64,000 bases of DNA. Source: Pontixanthobacter luteolus. GTDB lineage: Bacteria; Pseudomonadota; Alphaproteobacteria; Sphingomonadales; Sphingomonadaceae. Location: positions 377,001 to 441,000 of the forward strand of contig NZ_WTYP01000002.1 in NCBI RefSeq assembly GCF_009828095.1, read 5' to 3'. Under the pieces are notes generated by a model that saw nothing but the letters and a program-made list of their open reading frames with translations, had not been told where the DNA came from and made no database searches. Both the position numbers and the translations under genes were made by a program. Positions 1-7,803 of this stretch are shown piece by piece; the first letter of the stretch is position 1, and each line of letters opens with the position of its first letter.

Positions 1-1209
1 GAGAAGTACGATGTAAGCCGCAGCGACATTTATTATGAAGACCGGTGGCAGCCGATCTTCGCGGAAATGCGCGCAAAGGGCCCGCTTCACTATGTGTCCG
101 AAAGCCCGTTCGGCCCGTACTGGAATGTCGTCTCGCACAAGGCGATCCAGCATATCGAGGCCCTGCCCGAGCTGTTTTCCTCCAGCTGGGAGCATGGCGG
201 GATTACCATTCTCGAGCGCGATATGGATGCGGAGGAAGGCCGCGAGCTGCCGATGTTCATCGCGATGGACCGGCCCAAACATACCGGCCAGCGCCGCACC
301 GTGGCACCGGCGTTCACTCCCGCAGAAATGAAGCGGATGGATGACGAGATTCGCAAGCGCACAGGCGAACTCCTCGATTCCTTGCCCAAGGGTGAAGTGT
401 TCGATTGGGTCGAGACGGTTTCCATCGAACTGACGACCGGCATGCTTGCCATCCTGTTCGGTTTCCCGTGGGAAGACCGCCATCTGCTGACTTTCTGGAG
501 CGACTGGGCAGGCGACACCGAGATCGCGCTGGTCAAGGATTTGACCAATGACCGCGAGGAAGTCCTCCAGGAAATGGCAACGTATTTCCAGCAGCTTTGG
601 ATGAAGCGTGCACAGGAAGAACCCGGCCCCGATCTTATCTCAATGATGATCCATTCGCCTGCGATGAACCAGATGGACCCGCGCGAATTCATGGGCAATC
701 TGGTCCTGCTGATCGTGGGCGGAAACGACACCACCCGCAACACCATGTCGGGCATCATTCATGCATTCGACAAATTCCCCGACCAGCGCAAACTGTTCGA
801 GGAAAACCCGGATTTGATCCCCAACGCAGTGCAGGAATGCATTCGTTACCAGACCCCGCTTGCGCATATGCGGCGCACGGCATCGGAAGATACCGAACTG
901 TTCGGAGAACAGATCAAGAAAGGCGACAAGCTGATCCTGTGGTATCTTTCGGCCAACCGCGATGAAGAGCTGTTCGAAAATGCCGAAAAGCTCGACATAA
1001 CGCGCGAAAATGCCCGCAGGCATCTGAGCTTTGGCTACGGCATTCACCGCTGTGTCGGTGCGCGGCTTGCCGAATTGCAGCTGCGTATCCTGCTTGAAGA
1101 AATGCACAAGCGGCGGATGCGTGTGCATGTCGCAGGCGACGTCGAGCGGGTCCGGGCGAATTTCGTTCACGGCTTCCGCAAACTGGAAGTCGAGATCACC
1201 GAATTCTGA
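1..1209 (+). CDS. Cytochrome P450, CYP153-like (5' end missing)
   Basis: The reading frame is open from the first base of the window, so the N-terminus lies upstream; 402 codons are visible. The family oxidises unreactive C-H bonds using haem and electrons from a ferredoxin; CYP153 members hydroxylate the terminal carbon of alkanes and fatty acids. Visible marks are the I-helix GGNDTTRN (nt 718-741), the FIAMDRPKH segment, an E-x-x-R pair in QECIRYQTPL and the haem-binding HLSFGYGIHRCVG with the Cys codon at 1051. LLIVGGNDTTRN and the SSWEHGGITI region are characteristic of CYP153 as I know it. No ferredoxin or ferredoxin reductase gene follows. The subfamily is more certain than the substrate. 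Confidence 0.93.
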   Translation, partial: EKYDVSRSDIYYEDRWQPIFAEMRAKGPLHYVSESPFGPYWNVVSHKAIQHIEALPELFSSSWEHGGITILERDMDAEEGRELPMFIAMDRPKHTGQRRTVAPAFTPAEMKRMDDEIRKRTGELLDSLPKGEVFDWVETVSIELTTGMLAILFGFPWEDRHLLTFWSDWAGDTEIALVKDLTNDREEVLQEMATYFQQLWMKRAQEEPGPDLISMMIHSPAMNQMDPREFMGNLVLLIVGGNDTTRNTMSGIIHAFDKFPDQRKLFEENPDLIPNAVQECIRYQTPLAHMRRTASEDTELFGEQIKKGDKLILWYLSANRDEELFENAEKLDITRENARRHLSFGYGIHRCVGARLAELQLRILLEEMHKRRMRVHVAGDVERVRANFVHGFRKLEVEITEF

Positions 1210-1231
1210 CCAGTTCCGGTATACTGGTCAG
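1206..1231 (+). terminator. Stem-loop over the stop codon of the P450 gene
   Basis: A perfect 9-bp inverted repeat (CTGACCAGT at 1206-1214, ACTGGTCAG at 1223-1231, 8-nt loop) includes the TGA stop of the P450. No T-run follows, so it is not a canonical intrinsic terminator. It may protect the 3' end of the mRNA or assist termination. Confidence 0.35.
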
Positions 1232-1262
1232 TCCCGCGCTTTCGGGCATGATCCGTGTGAAA

Positions 1263-1304
1263 CCTTTCTGCTCCCCGCGCCGTATATAGGTGTGAGCAGA
1301 AAGG
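1263..1304 (+). promoter_or_regulatory. Inverted repeat covering the msrB ribosome-binding site
   Basis: CCTTTCTGCTC at 1263-1273 is the exact reverse complement of GAGCAGAAAGG at 1294-1304, giving an 11-bp stem with a 20-nt loop. The right arm contains the AGAAAGG Shine-Dalgarno element, 7 nt before the ATG at 1312. In RNA the stem would hide the ribosome-binding site; as DNA it could instead be a protein operator. Confidence 0.5.
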
Positions 1305-1311
1305 ATTGATC

Positions 1312-1809
1312 ATGCCCGAACACGCAGTTTCAACCCGCCGTTCCTTCATCGGCTGGCTATCAGCAGGCGCCGCCTTGCCGGTATTGGCTGCTTGCGGCAG
1401 CGCGCCAGCAGAAGCGCGTAATTTTCCGGTCAAGCTAAGCGATGCGCAGTGGCGCAAGAGATTGACCAAGCAGGAATATTACATCCTTCGCGAGGCCGGG
1501 ACTGAGCGCCCCTATAGCTCACCGCTGGACAAGGAAAAGCGCAAGGGGACCTTCATCTGCGCAGGTTGCAATAACCGCCTTTATTCTTCTGCGACCAAAT
1601 ATGACAGCCGCACAGGATGGCCCAGTTTCTGGAAGCCGATCGCTGGCGCAATCGCGACAGATACCGATTACAAGCTGGGTTATCCGCGAACAGAAGTGCT
1701 GTGCGCGGATTGCGGAGGTCATCTGGGTCATGTGTTCAATGACGGACCCAAGCCGACCGGAAAACGCTATTGCATGAACGGCGCAGCGATGGATTTCATC
1801 GCGGCATAG
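1312..1809 (+). CDS. msrB: Peptide-methionine (R)-S-oxide reductase MsrB, exported lipoprotein
   Basis: Reduces the R-epimer of methionine sulfoxide in proteins. The 165-residue product opens with a twin-arginine-like RRSFIG (residues 9-14), a hydrophobic stretch and a lipobox VLAAC with Cys28, so it probably acts outside the cytoplasm, bound to a membrane. The MsrB domain shows the zinc ligand pairs CAGC and CADC, the TGWPSFW motif and the catalytic RYCMNG near the C-terminus. The ATG at 1312 is preferred over an in-frame TTG six bases upstream because AGAAAGG lies 7 nt before it. MsrA is encoded 16 kb away, also with a lipoprotein signal. Confidence 0.95.
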   Translation: MPEHAVSTRRSFIGWLSAGAALPVLAACGSAPAEARNFPVKLSDAQWRKRLTKQEYYILREAGTERPYSSPLDKEKRKGTFICAGCNNRLYSSATKYDSRTGWPSFWKPIAGAIATDTDYKLGYPRTEVLCADCGGHLGHVFNDGPKPTGKRYCMNGAAMDFIAA

Positions 1810-1826
1810 CCGCCGCAAACCTGCGC

Positions 1827-3611
1827 CTAGTTGCGCACGCGCCAGACCCTGAAGCTGTCTGGAGTGTCCAGTTCAACCGGTTCCAGCCATTCAGGGTTTT
1901 CACCGCTGATTAGCTGCGCAGCCAATCCGCCGGGATTTGCCTGAGCATACAGATTCGGCTCCGCCAGATCGCTGCACAGCGCCACATAGGCGGCTCCGCG
2001 TTTGCCGATGATCCTCTGTGCTGTCACCGGATCGCTGGTAAATGCCAGGATCACATCGCGCATGGCCATTTCTGCACGGTGATGGCTGGTCGCGATCACA
2101 GCGTGATCGGTGTCCAGGAGGATAACGGGGCCTATGTCGAGCGGGGCAAAGATCGTACCATTTTCCAGCCGCTTCAGCTGCCTGGCAGATTGCTGCAACT
2201 GGCAATCGCTGCTGCGAACGATGCCCGCCGGTGTCCCGGCGCTATCTTCGTCCAGTGCGCTTACCGCATCCCACACCCTGACCGGAGTTGCCGGAAGCAA
2301 CAACAGGATCGTCGCCGCAACCGCACCGACTTTTGCCAGCAAGCGATCTTCGATTCTGAGGATGCGGAATAGCCTGGTGGCCAGCCAGCCAAGCGGGATC
2401 GCCGCGATGACGCAAGCAAACGCCGCAGAACGCCAGACCAGCAGCGACATCACGATGCTGCCCGCGATCAGGAAGGCGTATTCGCCCCACCAGGAACGGA
2501 GCCAATCGTGCGACTTCTGCCAGAGAATGAGAGTAGCCGAAAACGCCACCAGCAATTGCAGGAGCGTTGGGACGGCCTCGCTCAGGTCCTGTTCCCAAAA
2601 GGGTCGCCCTTCCAGAATGTGCACATACCAGTAATCGTGGACCAGCGGATCAAGCGATGCGAACGGCGTTATCAGGCATTTCGGCGAGGCCAGCCCGAAG
2701 AAAGAAAGGCCCGCGGCCCCGGTCAGACCAAAAACGGCGACCAGCGCCGGTCGCGGCATTGCAGGTGCAGCCGCGATTGCGCCCGTACCGATGGCGGTGA
2801 TGATAAAGAAACCCAGATGGGCGGGAGAAACAGCGTCGCAGTACTGAGCCAAGTCGGCTGTGCCGCGCGTCAGGAAAAAGATGACCGAAAGGCCAAGCGC
2901 CAGCGCCTGCATATATCCGACAAGCCACCAGCGGGCAGCCCGGTCGCGGAACCAGCGGATAAACAGCACTGCCCCGAATAGGGCGACCATCGGCAGGATT
3001 TCGATCGAAATCGTCAGCCCGGCAGCCATTGCGAGCCCGGCGATCGCACCGCCCTGCAATGCCGATCGGTGCGCCATCGCCCACAGCGCGGCCGCAACCG
3101 CGACGATTTGCCACCCATGGTGGTCGACCCGCATGGGCTGAAGCTGAAAAACAAGCGGTGCGAGCAAGCCAATGCAGAGACACGCGAAGCCGGCGACTTG
3201 CGTATCGAACAATCGCCAAGCGAGCCGTCCGATCAAGAACAGAACTGCACCCAAAGTGAGCAGCGGGACCATGACCAGCGCTGCCGTTTCCGCGCCCGAT
3301 TGGCCCAAAACCGGGCTGAGCACGAAAATCAGCAAGGCCAGCGGGATGTCGACCAGCCGCGACCAATGCATTTGTGTGCCTGTCGGGGGATCGATCCGGT
3401 ACTGGTGTATATCGAACCAGCCCTGCCCGGCGATCAAGTCACGCACCTGGACCAATCGCAGCGCATCGTCCGGATCGGGGAATTGACCCTGCAACAACCG
3501 CGGCAGACCGATGGCAATGAAGATCGCAGACAACGCCGCCCAAACCAGCATGATACGCCGGTTGGGCCGTTCGTGCTGGCGATCCCGCCTGTCTCCTCCC
3601 GCCATGTCCAT
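1827..3611 (-). CDS. Polytopic membrane protein, GT-C-like glycosyltransferase
   Basis: About 594 residues with roughly ten or more hydrophobic segments and a soluble C-terminal part of about 140 residues. The first extracytoplasmic loop carries PDPDDALR (about residues 46-53), the position and type of the acidic catalytic motif in GT-C enzymes, which use polyprenyl-phosphate sugars. A VDHHGWQ motif lies in a later loop. It is the last gene of an operon with GtrA and an FAD oxidoreductase and overlaps the region of the gtrA stop, which supports a role in moving a lipid-linked sugar onto an envelope glycan or lipid. Relatives are sometimes labelled AcrB-like without good reason. The start is uncertain (ATG 3611 or 3605; a longer frame to 3659 would overlap gtrA). 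Confidence 0.6.
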   Translation of the reverse strand: MDMAGGDRRDRQHERPNRRIMLVWAALSAIFIAIGLPRLLQGQFPDPDDALRLVQVRDLIAGQGWFDIHQYRIDPPTGTQMHWSRLVDIPLALLIFVLSPVLGQSGAETAALVMVPLLTLGAVLFLIGRLAWRLFDTQVAGFACLCIGLLAPLVFQLQPMRVDHHGWQIVAVAAALWAMAHRSALQGGAIAGLAMAAGLTISIEILPMVALFGAVLFIRWFRDRAARWWLVGYMQALALGLSVIFFLTRGTADLAQYCDAVSPAHLGFFIITAIGTGAIAAAPAMPRPALVAVFGLTGAAGLSFFGLASPKCLITPFASLDPLVHDYWYVHILEGRPFWEQDLSEAVPTLLQLLVAFSATLILWQKSHDWLRSWWGEYAFLIAGSIVMSLLVWRSAAFACVIAAIPLGWLATRLFRILRIEDRLLAKVGAVAATILLLLPATPVRVWDAVSALDEDSAGTPAGIVRSSDCQLQQSARQLKRLENGTIFAPLDIGPVILLDTDHAVIATSHHRAEMAMRDVILAFTSDPVTAQRIIGKRGAAYVALCSDLAEPNLYAQANPGGLAAQLISGENPEWLEPVELDTPDSFRVWRVRN

Positions 3612-3616
3612 CTGGG

Positions 3617-4066
3617 TTACCCGGCAGGCCTGAAAACTACGCGGCTTCGCAGCAGCCATGTGACGCTAAAGCTCAAGGCAATCGCGACCAGCTTGGCCGG
3701 ACGCGGGTCGAAGGCCATGTAATCGGCCGCGCCGACTATCGCGGTGGTTACCGCCAGCCCGGCAAAGGCGGAAATTACGAACAGTGCCTTCTGCTTTGTC
3801 CGTTCGCGGCCGCGCTCGGCCACGGTGTCCGTAAACACAGTGCGGCTGGATAGAAGCCAATGCGCAAGGATGCCCGCGCTGTAACCGGCAGCAGAGGCAA
3901 TGGCCGCCAGCATACCCGCAGACAGCAGGACAAGGAACAAGCCGACATCGACCGCCAATGCCCCGACGCTCGCCAACAGGTAGCGCAGCAACCGGATATC
4001 GCGCAGCTTATCCAAGGCGGCGCGCATTCGCCTGGCGCCGGTCAAGGTTTGCACAGGCAGGCTCAT
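3617..4066 (-). CDS. GtrA-family membrane protein
   Basis: A 149-residue protein with four predicted transmembrane helices and the typical RYLLASVGALAVDVGLF opening and VTWLLRSRVVF end of GtrA proteins. Family members are thought to flip polyprenyl-phosphate-linked sugars across the inner membrane. The frame is open further upstream, but the ATG at 4066 has GAGGA just before it and follows the upstream FAD gene's stop by 10 bases, so it is chosen. It would supply the lipid-linked sugar used by the GT-C-like protein encoded immediately downstream. Confidence 0.8.
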   Translation of the reverse strand: MSLPVQTLTGARRMRAALDKLRDIRLLRYLLASVGALAVDVGLFLVLLSAGMLAAIASAAGYSAGILAHWLLSSRTVFTDTVAERGRERTKQKALFVISAFAGLAVTTAIVGAADYMAFDPRPAKLVAIALSFSVTWLLRSRVVFRPAG

Positions 4067-4076
4067 GCCGCATTCC

Positions 4077-5675
4077 TCAAGCGACCTTGCGGCCTGCATG
4101 GTCGCCGTCAGCATCGGGTTTGATGCGTTCGGGGACATCGCGCAGCGAATTAAGTGCCGCTGCCTGATCAGCCGAAACCGTTTCGCGCGCCGGGATGGCT
4201 TTTTCGGCGCCTTCGTTACCGGCTTCGTGGTATTCAGCGTCTTCGTTGACGCACCACGTGTCATAGACACGCTCGCCGGCGAGAATGTTCTCGGTCGTGA
4301 GCATCGCGGTCATCATCGCGTGGTCCTGGTTGTTGTAACGGTGCATACCGTTGCGGCCAACAAGGTGCAGCGTGGGATATTTATCTTCCAGTTCGCAGCG
4401 CATCGCCTCGACATTCGCTGCATAATCCTCGTCATAGACGGGATAGGCTTTTTCCTGCCGGACAACCGCGCCGCCGACCACGTCCTGCGGGTCGCACAGG
4501 CCCAGAATCTGCATCTCTTTCTTCGCCAGTTCGATCAGATCCTCATCGGATGAAGACCACAATCCGTCATTCTCGAAACAGAAATACTCCAGCCCGACGC
4601 AAGCGACATCTTCATCCGGCACCATTTCCGGCGACCAGCTGCGGAAGTTCTGAACCCGGCCCACTTGGACCTTTTCGTCATGGATATAGATCCAGTTGTC
4701 GGGGAACAGGTCTTCCGATTTGATTTTCAGCGCCACCGTCAGGAAGTCGCGGTATTTCAGATTGGATGCGTTGAGTGTCGTATCCGGCAGCGGGTGCAGG
4801 CGCGCGGCCAGCTGCCGCATCGGTGCCGAACTGATCGCATCGCCGGCCTTCACCACGACCTTGTTGCCGTCCTTGTCCCGTCCGGTCATCCGCCAGCCGC
4901 CTTCGCCATCGGCAGCGAGCTGTTCCAGGCCGTGGCCCATCACGATGTGTCCCTTGCCCGTGGCAAGGATCTTGTCGCGCGCGGCGTCCCACATCATTCC
5001 GGGGCCAAGTCGCGGATAGCGGAACGTCTCCAGCAGAGTCTTGGCAGCTTGTCCGTCATTGGGTTTCTTGTTGAGCCCGAGCGAGCGCTTGAGGCCGTCC
5101 ACGACCGCGCTCCACAGGCTGAGGCCCTTGATCCGCTGAGCTGCCCAATCGGCGCTCATTTCATCGCAGGGCATGCCCCATACCTTCTCGGTATAGGTCT
5201 TGAAGAAGATGGAATAGAGCTTCTTGCCGAACTGGTTCGTGGTCCAGTCTTCAAAGCTCTTCACGTCTTTCAGCGGAAACAGTTTGTAACGCAGATAGCT
5301 GACCATGCACGCAGTGGATCGCAACAGGCCAAGATTTCCCAGCGCCTCGAATGCACGCAGCGGATAGCTGTAGAACTTGCCTTCATAATAGATGCGGCTC
5401 ATCCGCGGACGCTGGATGAAATCATCGGGCAGGATCTCGTTCCACAAGTCCACGACTTGCTGGCTTTTCGAAAAGAAGCGGTGGCCGCCAATGTCGAAGC
5501 GATAACCTTCATGTTCCACGGTACGGCTGATGCCGCCGACATAGGTTTCGTCTTTTTCGATGATCGCGACGGTCTTGCCCTGCTTGGTCAGCAGATACCC
5601 GGCGGTCAGGCCCGCGGGACCTGCGCCGATGATGGCTACGTCTACGTTCAATTCCCTGTTGGCGCTCGCGCTCAT
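4077..5675 (-). CDS. FAD-dependent oxidoreductase/amine-oxidase-fold protein
   Basis: A 532-residue protein with an N-terminal dinucleotide-binding motif IIGAGPAGLTAGYLL (about residues 15-29) and a following FAD-contact GGISRTVEHEGYRFDIGGH. The architecture matches the group that includes UDP-galactopyranose mutase-like and protoporphyrinogen-oxidase-like proteins. It heads the operon with GtrA and the GT-C-like membrane protein, so an action on a nucleotide- or lipid-linked sugar is a reasonable inference. The C-terminal 40 residues are charged and low in complexity. The reaction cannot be read from sequence. Confidence 0.75.
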   Translation of the reverse strand: MSASANRELNVDVAIIGAGPAGLTAGYLLTKQGKTVAIIEKDETYVGGISRTVEHEGYRFDIGGHRFFSKSQQVVDLWNEILPDDFIQRPRMSRIYYEGKFYSYPLRAFEALGNLGLLRSTACMVSYLRYKLFPLKDVKSFEDWTTNQFGKKLYSIFFKTYTEKVWGMPCDEMSADWAAQRIKGLSLWSAVVDGLKRSLGLNKKPNDGQAAKTLLETFRYPRLGPGMMWDAARDKILATGKGHIVMGHGLEQLAADGEGGWRMTGRDKDGNKVVVKAGDAISSAPMRQLAARLHPLPDTTLNASNLKYRDFLTVALKIKSEDLFPDNWIYIHDEKVQVGRVQNFRSWSPEMVPDEDVACVGLEYFCFENDGLWSSSDEDLIELAKKEMQILGLCDPQDVVGGAVVRQEKAYPVYDEDYAANVEAMRCELEDKYPTLHLVGRNGMHRYNNQDHAMMTAMLTTENILAGERVYDTWCVNEDAEYHEAGNEGAEKAIPARETVSADQAAALNSLRDVPERIKPDADGDHAGRKVA

Positions 5676-5730
5676 TCTTGCCCCCGGTGTTTGTATGATC
5701 CGGAGGTGAAGGAAATTGGTTAAGAGAAAG

Positions 5731-6423
5731 TTAGCGCGAGTGCGAAATCGCGCTCGGCGGAATGGCAGCAGAGTGCTCTGCGCGGCGGTCTGTGGGTGAT
5801 TGCTCGCAGCGTTCGCCGCGCCCGTGGAGGTTGCGGATCAGTATCGCGAGGTTCGCCAGCGAGAACGTCGTATCGAACACCAGCCCGTAACATCCATCCT
5901 TGCGCCAGCGGACCCGCGCCTCGATCTCGGGCACTCCGCGTGCTTCCATCCGAATGGGCTGATCGATCATCAGACTGTCCGTTGTCTCGATGCTTCCGCC
6001 CTGCCGCGACAAATTCACCAGCTGGGCCTGAATCTGGCGGCCGTTCGTGTTGAGAGTTACCGGCAACTGGATGTCGAAGCGCAGATCGCGTTTGGGAAAC
6101 TCGCCATAGCCGGCAACAATGGTGTCGACTTCGATCGGCACCAGGAACTGGAATCCCGCCTCTCCCGGCTTTTGCCAGATCAGTTCGACCGGGTGCATAT
6201 CCCCGTTCTGGAATTCGATTGCCATCCGCTTGCCTTCGGGCAGCTCGTGAAAGCTTCGGATGCTCGCACCGCTGGCCGAGATATCGCGCACCACGCACAA
6301 ATACTGACGGTCTTCCACCACCAGCTTCGCCGTGCGGATCAGCAAGGTGAAACGCGGCGCTGCGCGATCCTCCAGCTCGACCGGCTGATCCGGCTCAATT
6401 GGCAGTCCCTGTATGCCTTGCAT
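5731..6423 (-). CDS. Tandem PilZ-domain protein (c-di-GMP binding)
   Basis: A 230-residue cytoplasmic protein with two PilZ units in sequence. The first has R20-AAP-R24 followed by D47-ISASG; the second has KRDLR at 111-115 and NLSRQGG at 138-144. Both approximate the RxxxR...(D/N)xSxxG signature that binds cyclic di-GMP. The last 35 residues look disordered. No diguanylate cyclase or motility gene is nearby, so the target is unknown. It lies upstream of the FAD oxidoreductase gene on the same strand, 55 bp apart, and could be cotranscribed with the glycan operon. Confidence 0.85.
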   Translation of the reverse strand: MQGIQGLPIEPDQPVELEDRAAPRFTLLIRTAKLVVEDRQYLCVVRDISASGASIRSFHELPEGKRMAIEFQNGDMHPVELIWQKPGEAGFQFLVPIEVDTIVAGYGEFPKRDLRFDIQLPVTLNTNGRQIQAQLVNLSRQGGSIETTDSLMIDQPIRMEARGVPEIEARVRWRKDGCYGLVFDTTFSLANLAILIRNLHGRGERCEQSPTDRRAEHSAAIPPSAISHSR

Positions 6424-6477
6424 TCTATACGGTCCCCGTTGCTGCCTGTCCTGTCTTCAGACGCAATTCCGGGGCTA

Positions 6478-6490
6478 AGCCAAATTGGCT
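6478..6490. promoter_or_regulatory. Palindrome upstream of the tandem PilZ gene
   Basis: AGCCAA-A-TTGGCT is a perfect 6-1-6 palindrome 55 bp before the PilZ start. The surrounding 60 bases are AT-rich compared with the rest and probably contain the promoter. Possible operator; no regulator can be named. Confidence 0.3.
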
Positions 6491-6592
6491 AACAATATAC
6501 TATCAGTCTATTCGGTAGTTTTTCCCGGCTTTTACTAGGCCGCAATCTTGGGAGACCAGTCCTCGCGAAAGGCGGTCCGACTAATTGCAGGA

Positions 6593-6677
6593 TGGTACGG
6601 GTGACTGGACTCGAACCAGCACGATCAAAGATCAGGGGATTTTAAGTCCCCGGCGTCTACCATTCCGCCACACCCGC
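6593..6677 (-). tRNA. tRNA-Leu (UAA)
   Basis: On the minus strand, acceptor arm GCGGGTG (from 6677) pairs with CACCCGT, with a G-T end pair. The anticodon arm GGGGACT-TAA-AATCCCC gives anticodon UAA, there is a long variable arm as expected for Leu, and the T-arm contains GGTTCGAGTCC. The CCA end is encoded (6593-6595). Complete class II tRNA. Confidence 0.95.
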
Positions 6678-6687
6678 ACGCTGGCAT

Positions 6688-6716
6688 CCCTTAGGGTGTG
6701 CCCCGGTCGCTCTCAA
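6688..6716 (-). promoter_or_regulatory. Candidate promoter of tRNA-Leu
   Basis: On the minus strand TTGAGA (6711-6716) and TAAGGG (6688-6693) are 17 bp apart, and the -10 lies about 10 bp before the tRNA 5' end. Similar TAAG(C/G)G elements precede rpmB and tRNA-Arg in this window. Confidence 0.45.
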
Positions 6717-6796
6717 GATTCTATTCGTTTGATATGCACGTAGCACCGCTGGCCGGGCATGGCCTGCAGCCCCGACACAGCCATGCGGCAAAACCC

Positions 6797-7078
6797 TCAG
6801 CTGGGGTTCAGCCGCTCACGCATTTCCTTGCCCGGTTTGAAATAGGGCACGCGCTTTGCAGCGACAGGAACAGCCTCACCAGTGCGAGGGTTACGGCCCA
6901 TGCGTGCTTCACGTTCGCGGGTAGAGAACGCCCCGAATCCGCGCAGTTCCACGCGGCCACCTTCGGCAAGGCGTTTCGCGATCTCGTCAAAGAAAATGTC
7001 GACGACCTGTTCGATCTCGTCCGCCTTGAGGTCGGGATTATCCTTGGCGAGTGCCTGCAATAGCTCTGAACGTATCAT
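6797..7078 (-). CDS. ihfB: Integration host factor beta subunit
   Basis: A 93-residue DNA-bending protein of the HU/IHF family. [12 protein letters not shown], the beta-arm segment [18 protein letters not shown] and [13 protein letters not shown] are the family signature; the N-terminal [11 protein letters not shown] fits IhfB rather than HU. The ATG at 7078 follows GAGGAGAG with good spacing; the frame is open 31 codons further upstream without a better start. IHF bends DNA at sites used in transcription, replication and site-specific recombination. It stands alone between tRNA-Leu and a GntR gene. Confidence 0.95.
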   Translation of the reverse strand: MIRSELLQALAKDNPDLKADEIEQVVDIFFDEIAKRLAEGGRVELRGFGAFSTREREARMGRNPRTGEAVPVAAKRVPYFKPGKEMRERLNPS

Positions 7079-7144
7079 TATTCTCTCCTCGCTCCCCCCC
7101 GAACTACACGCCCGGCAAAGAGCCCCCTTAACAAAGCAAAGTGC

Positions 7145-7171
7145 CGTTAACCGGCATCGCGACCCTGTCAA
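7145..7171 (-). promoter_or_regulatory. Candidate sigma-70 promoter of ihfB
   Basis: On the minus strand TTGACA (7166-7171) precedes TTAACG (7145-7150) with a 15-bp spacer, about 65 bp before the ihfB ATG. The -35 is consensus; the -10 is weak and the spacer short. The rest of the 181-bp gap to the GntR gene shows nothing else. Confidence 0.35.
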
Positions 7172-7259
7172 CGAAGGTGCCAGAATGCGTGTGGCGGCGC
7201 AATGATTACAAACATCAAATCAAGCAAATGCGCGAATTTTCGGCGCCAGAGCCGCCAGA

Positions 7260-7601
7260 TCAGGCTGATTCGAGCAATTCAGCGGGTTGAATGCCAAGCC
7301 TGCGCATGCGCTGCCGTATCTCGGGCCATTCATCGCGGATGAACTGATCGCGCTCGCTGCGGCGCAATTTTTCTGCCGCACCAGGCACCACATACATGCC
7401 CACACCGCGCTGCACCTCGACCAGGCCGTCAGACTGGAATTGCTGATATGCCTTGGCCACCGTCAGCGGGTTTGCGCCCTGCTCTGCTGCAAAGGCGCGC
7501 ACCGATGGCAGCATTTCCCCTTCCGCGTATTCACCCTCGATGATAGACGCTGCGATCTGGTCGCGCAGCTTCAGGTAAACGGGTCGGGCTTGCTGGGTCA
7601 T
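7260..7601 (-). CDS. GntR-family repressor, YtrA subfamily
   Basis: At 113 residues it has the short YtrA architecture: an N-terminal winged helix-turn-helix (PVYLKLRDQI, LPSVRAFAAEQGANPLTVAKAYQ, LVEVQRGVGMYVV) and only about 40 further residues, too few for a FadR- or HutC-type effector domain. YtrA regulators usually control a neighbouring transporter. Here the POT peptide transporter operon diverges 202 bp away, and the gap holds an AGTG...CACT palindrome and a triple repeat that could be its sites. Confidence 0.88.
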   Translation of the reverse strand: MTQQARPVYLKLRDQIAASIIEGEYAEGEMLPSVRAFAAEQGANPLTVAKAYQQFQSDGLVEVQRGVGMYVVPGAAEKLRRSERDQFIRDEWPEIRQRMRRLGIQPAELLESA

Positions 7602-7627
7602 GGTATCGTCCTCTGGTAAGGTGCATC

Positions 7628-7643
7628 AGTGCCATAATACACT
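7628..7643. promoter_or_regulatory. Candidate YtrA-type operator
   Basis: AGTGCCATAATACACT; read on the minus strand it begins AGTGTATTA, close to the AGTGTACTA half-site known from YtrA repressors. It lies 26-42 bp before the GntR start, where autoregulation would be expected. Confidence 0.4.
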
Positions 7644-7662
7644 GCGCCGCGTCAAGTTCCCC

Positions 7663-7696
7663 GAAACCGCTAGAAACCGCACGGAAAGGCGGTTTC
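7663..7696. repeat. Triple GAAACCGC repeat between gntR and POT operon
   Basis: GAAACCGC occurs at 7663-7670 and 7673-7680 (period 10 bp, one helical turn) and inverted as GCGGTTTC at 7689-7696. Two direct half-sites on one helix face plus an inverted one is a typical regulator-binding arrangement. Confidence 0.4.
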
Positions 7697-7803
7697 GATT
7701 GAAACTAGCGCTTCACATGAGAAATTCAGGCGTTAGTGTGCGTCGCTTCAACCCTCCGGTGGGAGAGGGGTAGACAAAAATCTATTGAGGGGGCCGCACG
7801 CCC

